This document shows positions 24,121-34,843 of a stretch of DNA of 64,000 nt, piece after piece. A model generated the notes under the pieces. That model searched no databases. It worked only from the letters and a program-made list of their open reading frames with translations, and was not told the origin of the DNA. The stretch is from Tubiluchus corallicola (Eukaryota; Priapulida; Priapulimorpha; Priapulimorphida; Tubiluchidae): NCBI GenBank assembly GCA_030141605.1, contig JAQGDQ010000024.1, forward strand, positions 265,501-329,500, given 5' to 3'. Numbering within the stretch: position 1 is the first letter of the stretch; each line of letters begins with the position of its first letter. The translations under genes and the position numbers were made by a program.

Positions 24121-27100
24121 TTAGATTTCACTATGCCTTGTGTCTAAAGAAGTTTCTTGTACATACTTAGCATTTCGTCGTCTGCTTCGCAAACATAATA
24201 AGAGGCAAACAATCGCTGCAACCATTAATATGACTGCTAGAAGTATCATACCCCAAGCAAAGCCTGTTTTTGTAATGCACAGTTCATTTGGGGAGAATTT
24301 CCCTACGGTAAAATCTGAAACACAAAGAGCAGAATTATTAGGTAATTGGCAGGGTACATAAACAAAAAAGGCTCATAAAAAGATATCGCAGAAGCTAGAG
24401 GTGCTCCAGAAAACTGGCAGTTCACTTCTGGAAGTCCTTGTAAGTTTGTAGTTGTTAAAAGACTCAAAAAGACAATTTTTAATTTAAATTAATCATACTC
24501 TAATTTCAACAGCACGAGTGCATAGCTTTTGTGGCTTTCTATTTGACGCATTCTATTGCCATATTATGATGCACTGAAATTATTTAAATTTGTTAATGAG
24601 GACTTCTTAATTTACCTTCCAATAATGGCTGCTCTCCTGGTAATAAAACTGTCAATGAACGAAATAGATCAAATTTGTCTATTGTTGTGCTGTTACTTTC
24701 AACGCTTTGGTTCCTAGTCCTCCCATCTTCACTGTGGTTTACAGCTCTTTTGAATCTACTACTTCTAAATAAGTTGTCGTAGTCGTCAATGTTGTTACTT
24801 CTGTCAGGACAGTAACTATCCTGTAATAAACACCGTTTTATTTAGTCAACATCATTTTATTCAGTCAAGTGAATAGAACATTTACGTTCAACCAAACAGT
24901 AGACATGGAAATGTTGGATATTGTCATTTATGTCATTTAGATATAGAAATAGATATGTATATGTTGGATGTAGAAATTTAGAAATGCCATTTCTAATGTG
25001 CAGTATATAGAAAATAAGTTTGAAATAATGGTATCACGTAAACCCTTCCTTCTGTTATAGATGTGGGTCTTTCGGACGATTACACACATATACACGTTCC
25101 ATATTGTACCTAATAGGTACATTATTTATTTATTTTATTCTTTATTTTAACTTGTAGACGTTGAATGTCTTAAGCTATAAAAATACAGTTACATAATAAA
25201 ACTAATTATAAAGACATAAACTACTGTTTACAAAGGAGAAAGTATAGTTAAATATATTTACATAAATGACATATGTTAAGGCTACATTAAAATTTCATTC
25301 CAAAGGGCAAAATTTTTAAAACACATTATAAACACATCAGTATGGTAAATTACACATTTTAAAAAAATCATTAGAAGAGTTTAAAACACGGTATCTAAGA
25401 TTATATATACATCTTATATATCATAGTGCTATGCTAGCGATTTGTCAGCTTGGCTTCGGCTAATGAAACAAATCGCTATTGATTCAGGAAAAAATAAAAT
25501 TACGTTTTGGCGTTAACTCCTTAGTGGAGACAATATAGAAACCATGGTTCAACATCGTGTTCACAATTACCAAATTTGTAGACTACTAAAATGCTGGTTA
25601 GCGGTTACCAAATGTTAACTGTATGAAGTCCCTAAATACTCAGTTGGTTTGGTTTCAGGATCCTTACAGCTGTCTACATTGCCAATTAAACGAGAGCTGA
25701 ATTATCATGTGCCCAATGGCAGTTTCCACTGCTAGTTTACTAGGGCATAGTTTTTAAAACTGGAAGTCTCCGTTACAGCTAGTGTTTCAGATTAGCAAAT
25801 TTTTAGTTATAAAATGTAAAGGTCAGGACAGTTGTTTACCTCTGAACAGTAGCCGTAGCAAACCTCGACGCTACACTGAAAATAAACGTTGTACTTGTCT
25901 GGGAACTTGAACGCTCGGAATGTCGTATAAATCTGTTTATCATTGCCGTAGCCGTCCTGGCTTTCTCTCAGTTCTGATATGTGCTCTTTATTTGTTGAAC
26001 AACTACAGAAACAATATATAAACTTAGACGAAATTTTTGCTAACTTTAAAAATTAAATATCTTCAAGGTGTTAATCCTTTAATACGCACACATTCGTTTC
26101 TTTTTGCGGCATCATCTATACAGCTACTGTATAGGCCTATATATATATATGTGTGTGTGTGTAAGTGGCAATATACAGTCAACCTCAGATATAAGGGACA
26201 CCTCAGCCTCGGATATAAGGGATATAAAAAACCGTCCCTTATATCCGATGTCTCTTATAGCCGAAGTTGAGTCAGACTGAGGGTGTATCTTGACCTGTAC
26301 TTTTCTATACTTTATCCATATTTTTATAAATTATTGCTGCACATTCAGTGAAAACTGTATGTAGGAAGCTCCTTCAGTGTTGCGAGATGTATGTGACTGC
26401 AGAAACCGAGCTGTTCGAAGGCCGAGTTTGTGATAAAATGAGGTTAAAAATCGACCAATTTCGCTTTGATCGTAGGGTCCTTTATATGCGAGGTAATATA
26501 TCAGGGTTTCTCTTACGCGGGACCTGAAGATATCGTTCCTTATGATCGAAAGTCACTTATATCCGACTACCTTATATACGAAGATTTTTACATAGGAAAA
26601 ACGTTACGAAAAATCGGGACCAGTGTTGGTGGTCCCTTATAAGCGAGTGTCCCTTATAACCGAGTACCTTATACCGAGCGAGGCTGACTGTATATTATAT
26701 ATATGTATGTATCACTTAATGAGCGAACGAATTTGGTGTGTTAGTGTATGACTCAGTGCAAAAATGCGTTTTTTTTCAAGACCGTAATTTTCTACGTACA
26801 GCTATAATTTTGTATGTACGTAAAGCAAATATTCTACATGTAGATACTAAGAAATTATCTGAAATCTATCTTTTTTATGCATTTTTCTGGCTAGTCGTTT
26901 GAAACTGTGCTTACCCCTTATCATCAATAAGTAGCACCTTATAGTAGCCAGCCCCGTCGTGGGCGAAACAATTGCTAATGGCTATATCGTACTGTGCTGA
27001 AAAGAAAAAATAAACTTAATGCTCCATCCGCCAGCTAAATTACTGCTCCAGTCAGCAATAATCGCTTTTGCTTTTTGCACGTGACTTCGACACTCTCTGT

Positions 27101-30100
27101 TAGCCAGTTTAGTGTCAAAAAAGAAACGTATTGCAAAAAATATTGCTTTGAAAGAAAAATATTGTGATACTACGTCCGACCGGGAATATAGAAGACTATA
27201 GATTAGATTGAATTGGATTGGATTGGATTAGGTTAAGTTAGATTAGATTAGGTTAGGTTAAGTTAGGTTTGGTTAGGTTTGGTTACGTTAGATTCTATTA
27301 CACTAAATGAGATCAGATTAGATTAAAAATTTCTTAGCTCCTAAAAAGAAATTGCATGTTTGCAATACAGGAAAATCAAATGAACTGAAATACATACTTT
27401 ATGTACTAAACGTAAAATTGTGTGTGATACCTGCTTTTCCAATAAAATGTTCGAGATTACTTGATGTGTATAAGTAACTGTACCAGTATTCACAACTTTT
27501 GGTATTCTTACATACCTGTTTCCTTATAAAACACGACTAGAGAAGCGTACTCTCCCACCACTAGGCTTTTGCTCGGAGAAGCCGTGGGAGTGTGACCGTT
27601 GACGACTTTCAGATAAATGCTTGGCAATGTTGCGTCGCTCTCATCATATCTAAAACAAGGTAATACATCCAGTAAAAGCAATAATCAGGGCAACATGTAG
27701 CAGATGAATCTATCGATTATATCGAGAGAGAGAGAGAGAGAGAGAGGGGGGAGAGAGAGTAAGAGCAAAGAGAAAAAAGAAGTGAAGGGATTGATGACTA
27801 AATTACCCAAAATCCTGTCCGTAACTAGTTGAAGGAGTGAATGTTGATTCGTCTTTTATGGAGCAGTAAACAGCATAAGCACGATCTGTCTGTTCCAGTA
27901 CTCCATAGTAACCAGAATCCATGACCACTAAGGTGTTATGATAAATATACGTCGTATCACCGTCACCGTATCGACCGCCGTAACCGTTCTGTAATTTTGA
28001 AAAAAGAGAATCGTTACGGTTCTTCCGCCTGATTTTGAACAGCAAGAACACTACTGGAGATGGCGGCAACAGCGGAAAAGTAAAAATTAACGATTAAAAT
28101 TTATATAGTAATATTTATATCTATCAAAACTTAACATTTTCGATTTAAAAAGTTTCAGCAAACATCTTACATTGTCATAGTCCACGGTTTCCCGTGTGCC
28201 GCATCCATCTAAAGGCAACGCAAAGGTAAGATAGTAGGACCCGTCTCCATGCGTGGAACATTGGCTCACTCCATAGTAACCTTTAGCGAATATTCTTCCA
28301 TAGAATGGTTTATTGAAGGTCAAGTCAATGTGCAAAGTCTTATACGTGCTGTCACAGGTGGTGCTGATATCTACATAAAAAGTGAAATGCATTCTTTCAA
28401 CAACCGCAGCGAATGATGCGTTTCGCACTAATTATTTAAAGTCGCTAGAGAAAAGACTTGTACAAAATGTCTTTATTCTAATTTACACATTTTTCCCGAA
28501 CAAATAACATGATCTAAATCGTAACGTACCTGACACTTCGTTTGCTTCATTCGCATAGCTATTAGTACTTGTTTCCCCGTATCCATTACTTTCTTCAGTA
28601 TTATAATTGTTACTTTGCCCATAATTTCCAAATTGTCTTTGGTCATAATTATTGCTTGATGATCCATATCCTCTTTGCTTTTCATAACTTCTTCCGTAGC
28701 CATTTCCTTTATAATCATTTTCTCTGCTATATCCAACATTTCCATAGTCACTTTTATAGTCGTAATGGCCACCCCCATAATCGTGATGAGGAGTATCCCC
28801 ATAAGCATGATCATAAGAAGTGCCACCATAGTCATGACCATACTTTCTGTGGTGCTGTGATCCGTAATCACCTCCATAATGTGTGGGTTCATAATAGTCT
28901 ATGTAATCATGATGTCCAGAATCATAATTAACTACATGATACTCATGTCCTCCACCATAACTTTTGTGGCTGCTACCATGACTTCCGCTCCCAAGTCCAT
29001 TCTTATTACAATCATATCCGTAGCATGGAGAAGGAGTGTGGAACACGTAATGATCTGTGTAAGTAGATTCGTATAGGTCCTCGTACGGAAGAGTATGGCG
29101 CCTGAAGTAAACATAGGGCGGATGAGTTGTCGTAGTGTGCTTATGCAAGTATCCGTAGTAGTACGAAGGTTGGTGCCCGTATCCTCCGCCATGTCCTGAG
29201 GAGAGGTCATGACCGCCATATCCTCCACTGAAAAGGTCGTCATATCCTCCACTGAAAAGGTCGTCATATCCGTCAGAACCGTGTGCGCTCACAACAGCCT
29301 AGAAGAAGAAACGTTTTCATAGGTCGTCTAGACATTTACCAGTGACTCTGGTAAAATGGAGCTACAAGTGCCAAAGTACATGGAGCAGTGGTTGAACTGC
29401 ATTAAAGAAAAAATCAGATGTTGTGAATCACTTATAACTTTCTGTACAAACTTAAAGTGAAAAATTTCTCATATTGCAAACTAATCCACCTGTTAAAGTC
29501 CTCGTAAACGTATGTATTATGATCTCTTTAACATGTTTTCCACCTTATTGGTGACGACGGCAGTGATGGTAACAATGATGACAGTTATGGCAGTTGTCAA
29601 TATAGCAGTGGTTGGAAAGGCGGTGTTGCTACTGCAGTTGTTGATAGCGATGGTTGTGGTGTACTGAAGCCAAGTAGTTTTGGTGGTACCGGTGAAGTGA
29701 AGTTGTGAAGTCAATGTCACACTAATTTCTTTCATTGTTATTTATTATTGTCATTGTCGCCAGACCATCAATTGCACCGCCACAATTTTCGTTACTGCCA
29801 CCACCGCCACTGCCACTACGACCACAATCAATCTTGACAAAGGCAATGGCAGTAGTTATAAGCAATGGTACTCGGGCAGTGGCGATCATTTTGATGGTGG
29901 CAGTAGTGTTGATGATGGTGCCATAGTGGTGATCTTCTACTTGATTGATATGGTGATGGTGATAACGATGTCGGAAACAGTGCAGCTACTGCTGTTCCTG
30001 TTAGTGGTGATAGCAGCAGTATTGATGCATTGATGCTGCTGCTGGTAGGTGGTGGTGGTGGTGGTGGTGGTGGTGGTGTAGGTAGTGGTGTGGTGGTAGT

Positions 30101-30654
30101 GATAGTTGTGGAGGTGACGATAATGATGGTGGCGCCCTTGGTGGCACTATACCGCGAGTTGGTGGTGGCGTGGTGATTTTGGTGATATTGGCAGTGGTAG
30201 TGACAGTGACAGCGTCAGTAGTAGGGATGGGAGGAAAATAGCAGTAGGCGTGTTGAGTTACATCCGCTTTTCAGAGTTTCTGTCAGTTTGCAACATATTT
30301 TAGGCAGAAAAAACCTATGGTTGTTATGTACACTGTTAATAATAGAATACCACAATAAACAAAGAAAAATACTTAGTTTTAGTGCTCTACTAGTTAAAGT
30401 GAAACAAAGGAACATAAAGCACAAAAATCACTAATGCTGTTTTATTTTGCTTTTTTCTCACCTGATTGCTTAGTGTGAACTGAAACGTCGTGTCCTTTCA
30501 TTTCTTTATTATCAGATTTTTTCTAATTGTGTCAGTATTTGACATCAAATTAAATTTCCTTGTTACTAAGCACATTGTTGCTATACGAAGAAGTTCAAAA
30601 GATACGTACCATCGGTAAAAACAAACTCAGTAAAGCCAAAAATTGTTTTTCCAT
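24121..30654 (-). CDS. ZP-domain type I membrane protein with Gly/Tyr/His-rich region (9 coding exons)
   Basis: Exons in transcript order: 30654-30610, 29298-28530, 28370-28171, 27988-27807, 27649-27516, 26996-26915, 26002-25840, 24820-24616, 24314-24121; 658 codons with TAA, all splice phases agreeing. Signal peptide MEKQFLALLSLFLPM-AVVSA; low-complexity Gly/Tyr/His/Ser/Asp region (about residues 20-271); ZP domain (about 275-530) with four cysteines in ZP-N (TTCD, SQCST, DGCGTR, VYCSI) and six in ZP-C (SNCFA, GCST, FQCSVEVC, YGYC, SYCP). Then a furin-like RFKR (547-550), a hydrophobic LTVLLPGE patch, one TM segment (about 612-632) and a short basic tail. ZP domains polymerise into extracellular filaments after release at a site like this one. 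The Gly/Tyr-rich part suggests a structural matrix or cuticle-like protein; tissue unknown. The start follows an acceptor, so a 5' UTR intron is likely. Confidence 0.88.
24315..24615 (-). other. ZP gene intron 8
   Basis: Phase 1 intron, GTAAAT donor and TTTCAG acceptor. No other feature seen. Confidence 0.8.
24821..25839 (-). other. ZP gene intron 7 with a short perfect inverted repeat
   Basis: Phase 0 intron with a GTAAAC donor. It contains an 11-bp perfect inverted repeat (25436-25446 and 25469-25479, TAGCGATTTGT) around a 22-base loop. The AGCGAT core resembles the foldback element near 23 kb. Confidence 0.75.
26003..26914 (-). other. ZP gene intron 6, carries a MITE
   Basis: Phase 2 intron (GTAAGC donor, CTGTAG acceptor) containing the pogo-like element at 26176-26690 and a TA/GT dinucleotide tract near 26130-26163. 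Confidence 0.75.
26176..26690. mobile_element. Pogo/Tigger-like MITE, 515 bp, TA target site
   Basis: The left end CAGTCAACCTC and the inverted right end CAGTCAGCCTC form terminal inverted repeats, and both are flanked by TA (26174-26175 and 26691-26692), the Tc1/mariner-pogo target site. Subterminal motifs of the type TATAAGGGAC and CTTATATCCGA recur in both orientations. No transposase frame is present, so it is non-autonomous. Family placement rests on TIR style and TA duplication. Confidence 0.8.
27201..27326. repeat. GATTA/GGTTA low-complexity tract
   Basis: Imperfect pentanucleotide-like repeats GATTA, GGATT and GGTTA(A/G) in ZP intron 5. They are too irregular to call telomeric. Confidence 0.75.
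27723..27759. repeat. (GA)n microsatellite
   Basis: GA dinucleotides interrupted by a run of G, in ZP intron 4. Confidence 0.9.
28483..29298 (-). repeat. Gly/Tyr/His-rich low-complexity coding segment
   Basis: The second exon of the ZP gene encodes short, irregular repeats such as GGYDDLFSGGYDDLFSGG and GGHYDYKSDYG. It is biased to Gly, Tyr, His, Ser and Asp with only two cysteines. The bias fits silk-like or cuticle-like assembly segments. The coding part ends at 28530; opposite-strand frames here are shadows. Confidence 0.8.
29299..30609 (-). other. ZP gene intron 1, GTG-rich low complexity
   Basis: Phase 0 intron (GTACGT donor at 30609, TTCTAG acceptor at 29299). From about 29520 to 30235 the plus strand is dominated by imperfect GGT/GTT/GAT triplets, including a near-perfect (GGT)n at about 30047-30078. 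The Thr/Ile/Val-rich frames there are artefacts of the triplet bias. Confidence 0.75.
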
Positions 30655-31446
30655 AATTGTCCGTATATCTAAAAATAACAAAACTGAAGGAGAACACAAG
30701 TGTTACCATAGGTGCAACTGTTAAACTTTAAAATGCGTGAAAATGCGAGATTTGACTTCTCTCAGGGGCGGTTAACAAAAAAGTGGAGCACATCAATTAT
30801 TGGGATTAACGACACTTTTTCTCTTTTGTATTGACAGGTTTAACTTTCTGTTTTCACATCAAATAAATTCACCGTTAATAGACGTAGTTACATGTAAGGT
30901 GTAATTTAATCAGGCGACCAGTCTTTCTAGTCTCAACAATTGTTCCGGAGGACAACCCCATGCTTATAATTAATATCGTGACCATGTTCATTAAGCCAGT
31001 AGGAAGCTTTAATCGAAGTTTATGTTGACATTACAAATTACAGAATGCCTTAGTTTTTAATTTTATGTGTTTATATAAAGTGCAGAGTCTACAGAGAGCG
31101 TTATCCAAACAAGATTTTCTGTCTGACCAGCATGGAGTTTATTTATACGACTTGGTACCAGTTACTTATTAGTTTTGTAGGTCGGCAAATCATATAAATA
31201 ATATTAGTCTTCATAATTTACTAATTAATGCTAATTATTAGGTATGATTTATAAACAGCGGATATATATGTGGGGTAGGAGCTCAGGGCTGAAGTTTACG
31301 CCCGAGTTTATCTAAAACACGCTTTTGTCTCTAATAAATTTTAGGTTTGTGTCAAATCCAAAGCCTTACCAGTTATCAGGACTACTTAGGCCTATTTGTG
31401 CAGAAAAGTGACCAATTCGCTGTCGAAAATAGTATGGGCGGCAACA

Positions 31447-31448
31447 TC

Positions 31449-31518
<70 letters not shown>

Positions 31519-31550
31519 GCAACAACAGCAGCAGCAATTTCAGCAGCAGG
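31447..31550. repeat. (CAA)n microsatellite grading into CAG
   Basis: About 25 CAA/AAC units followed by a few CAG units. Poly-Asn or poly-Thr frames across it are not supported as genes. Confidence 0.95.
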
Positions 31551-31600
31551 TCTTACGTTCCGTAAAAAGAAAGTTTAAGAAACTGCTGACGATAATGGCT

Positions 31601-31779
31601 GGTGGTCGCACACATGCTCCGGACTGGGTGGCGACAGTAGCCTAGAAGCTGCGATGCCATGGTGGTCGCAACATACTCCGGACTGGGTGGCGACAGTAGC
31701 CTGGAAGCTGCGATGCCATGGTGGTCGCAACATACTCCGGACTGGGTGGCGACAGTAGCCTGGATGCCTGCGATACCAT
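31601..31779. repeat. Three-copy 59-60-bp tandem repeat
   Basis: Copies at 31601-31660, 31661-31719 and 31720-31779 are nearly identical, each carrying GGTGGTCGCA, ACTCCGGACTGGGTGG and CGACAGTAGCCT. The GC content is well above the surroundings. Low divergence implies recent expansion. Confidence 0.92.
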
Positions 31780-33902
31780 TTCACGATGTATGTCTAAGAA
31801 GTGCGAAACGTGCGGCAGCATGAGCAGCGCCATCACTAATTAAACGCACAATCCACAACAGTTAGCACAATCCAGTGCTGGAATGTACTAATATTTTACT
31901 AGAAAGCAAATAAGATTGGCCAATTGATGCACTCTAATCAAGAGAATGGAAATTACTTTAAACTTGCTTAGAAGAGAAGAAAAATACAGCATTTCGCAAA
32001 AAATAACCCCCATTTCACATTCTACGCGGTCTGTGAAACTGCTCCTACGTTTTTTATAATCTTTATGCAAACCATGACTTGCTAATAATGTAAAGAAAAG
32101 GCTACACCACTTAAAATCGTGTTTCGGGAATACGCCAACGAAATTAATGTCGCAGCCAAACATATAATCATTTTGCGGACGGTTTTTGTCTTCAGATGGA
32201 CAACTGTATTAACTAGCTAGTCTAACTTGTGACTGTAATAGCGATTGGTTTTCCATTCATGTTGCCCGGTGCTCTGAGAAAGGAGCTGCTTTTTGTGCTT
32301 AATAGTACAGAATTATTTTCCAGCTGCACAGCAACGTTGAAAAGCCCGGGAAGAACTTATTAAATTTGCAGACAACTTGGTACCTGGAAAATATATCCTT
32401 AGATATATCGTATCTTAATGTGGTGTCACAAACACTGCCAAAGTGCAGCATAACTCGTGGCTACCATCCAACTACACAAATTGTAACAGGCGATTCTTAA
32501 AATTTGGAACCTGTCATAGTCTAAATTCTAAACCATGTGCCTGAAAACTACTCATTAATTTTAAAATGCGCAGCGAGCGCATGAAACAATCGTGAAGAAA
32601 TTGCGCATTGGTTCAAGTGCATCTATCACATTAACGTAACAGTAGGCGAGGGTTACGGTCAACTATTAGATGAATTACTAGGTCGAAATTTCCGGAACAA
32701 GTTGGTATGCAATAAGCGGAAAAAATGTTAGAAACGAAGCGCAAAGATTATTTGAAATTTCATAGCTAAGCTTTTACTGCTTTTAGTAGCAAAAAGATAC
32801 TAAAACTATATGCTTAACAAAGTCAAAATTATTTATCTCAATTTATTTATGATTTCATCACTTTTTAAGTTCCGAGGCAAATTCTTGCATATATACTAGT
32901 TAACATTTATGTTAATTTTTTGTTTTATCCGTGGCGATTAAATATTTGTCAGTTTTGTTCTTCAGCAGAAGTATAATATACGTAGAACTAATAAAAACAA
33001 TTGGTACTAGCTGTGGTACTTGAAAGCAATTTTAATTGCAGGCATTATTTTCACGTTTTAATTTAAAATAATTACAATACATGGATTCTACTCGAAATAC
33101 TTCTAAAACGAGAACAGTGTTTTATAAACTACGAAACCTTCGATAGTATTTGCGTTTTAAAAAATCAGTAAAATCATTACCTTTACATGTTGCTATATAC
33201 TCGAGTAATATAGCTTACTCACCCGTTAGAATTCTTTTTGTACATACAACTTATTGCTACAGCACTATCCAGTGACAATGGCAGTAAATATTCAAAGTTC
33301 CAATGACTTAAATCAATTACGTAGTAACGATTACTGTTAACATATTGCATTTATTAGTTGCTTCTTTCTTTACACATCACAGGTAAGAAAAGTGGCCAGC
33401 TACAGTTTGTTAATCGCGAAATTATGCTTAGCAGAAAGCCGGTGATTTTATACACTACCATTTCCATCGTAACGACGTCTTGATCACGTGCTCGCGCATA
33501 TATCACCTCATTGGTTACCTGTTTACACTTACAACTCATGCGGCACCTTTACGCGCATGACCAAAGGGGTTTATTATACTGAAAAAGAAAAAAAGCAGTA
33601 ATTATTCATTGCAGTAGTACGAATTTATTATAACATTTTTAATTCGCTTTCTTCCTAGCGCGTAAAAAGTTTAGTCAATAGAAGCAATATCGAAACAAAC
33701 ACAAATATTTACTATCACTCGTAATTTATTACTCGGAATACTTTTGAATTTCAAGATTTAAGCTAGATGAAGTTTTATTCCATTTATTATGTAACTTTAA
33801 TCATCTCCACAGGTAAAAATGTCTTTGCAATTGACTGATTTTTAACAACTTCAATTTTCCAAACGAGAATTGATGACGATAGCCTGTTGTTACGCATGCC
33901 AT

Positions 33903-34343
33903 TTAAACTTGGTCACTTTTTTCGTTACAATAAGAGAACGTGCTTCTTTGTCTCACATTTTGGTGTGGATGACTGCGTTTATTCAAGGAATTTGTTTTAT
34001 GTACATGTATATCAATACGATACACAATAGTCACAAGTACTGGTAGTAATATTAAAAAGAAATGCCCTGCTATTGCAGCTTTACTGTGATTACTGTCAGT
34101 AAAATTCTCAGTTAGGTTGGATTGTGCATACGCACCATAAAGTATATTTGAAATTATGAATAGCTGAGTCGTCCGCCAAAGAAAAGCAACACTGGTCCTG
34201 CTTAGGGAATGAATGAGTGACCACGAAAAAAATCGTAACTGGGAGGCTTCATCAGTCGTACTAGTCGAAATGTTTCTCTTGTTTAGGGAGAACCAGTACA
34301 TAAGAACATGACTAAGACACCTACAGCTGCTCTGAATATTCAA
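33903..34343 (-). other. Long open frame, doubtful exon
   Basis: A 146-codon minus-strand frame with no ATG at its upstream end. Near its C-terminal part it encodes SNLTENFTDSNHSK (possible N-glycosylation sites), then a hydrophobic stretch like one TM helix (GHFFLILLPVLVTIVY), then a basic Lys/Arg/His tail. This could be the last exon of a single-pass membrane protein, but no partner exons, homology or clear acceptor were found. Chance is the simpler explanation. Confidence 0.2.
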
Positions 34344-34464
34344 TATTTTATCATTAGAGAAAATCTTTAAAGGACTAAGTTAGTTACGGTGTCACCAAAA
34401 CCATTTACATTAACTGAACTCTGCGTTCGAGTACTGCAAGGATACTGTCTAGCAATGTGCCGAA

Positions 34465-34843
34465 CAGGGCCGGATTATGACCTTTTGGGGCTCCAAGGCT
34501 AATGGAATTATGGGGCCAACCTCAGACGGAGCCACCCTCTAACTCGCCCGCACTCGTCTTGAATGTTTTTTACTCGTGCTATATTTTAGCGACATTTAGT
34601 CATACATAACTTGAAGTAATTAAACTTATTGCAAATTCTTTAAATAAACTAGAATTTTGTTTGTCAATAAAAGTATTCTTTAAGAAATACCACTATTATA
34701 GGCCCACTATTTACTGCAAACAAAATTAGCGCATATTTCAACACAATCGTAGTGAAAAACAGATTTTTCACCAAATGTTACCGAAGCTTGAGGGGCTCTA
34801 GGCTGTAGTCTGTACATGTAGCCTATAGGATAATCCAGCCCTG
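34465..34843. mobile_element. hAT-like MITE, 379 bp, with 8-bp target-site duplication
   Basis: The ends CAGGGCCGGATTAT and, inverted, CAGGGCTGGATTAT form terminal inverted repeats typical of hAT elements. The flanks GTGCCGAA (34457-34464) and GTGACGAA (34844-34851) match at 7 of 8 bases, the 8-bp duplication hAT transposases make. No transposase frame is present. Confidence 0.85.

Noticed and set aside
27201-27326. Telomere-like reading of the GATTA/GGTTA tract
   Set aside because: Units vary between GATTA, GGATT and GGTTTG with no constant period, so it is better described as low complexity.
28473-28931. Long Met/Ile- or His/Phe-rich frames opposite or beside the Gly/Tyr-rich ZP exon
   Set aside because: Shadows of the biased composition of the real exon, whose frame links to the signal peptide and ZP exons in phase.
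29517-30235. Thr/Val-rich frames in the GTG-rich tract
   Set aside because: Triplet-repeat artefact within ZP intron 1.
31347-31578. Poly-Asn and poly-Thr frames
   Set aside because: Produced by the CAA microsatellite; no upstream or downstream exon support.
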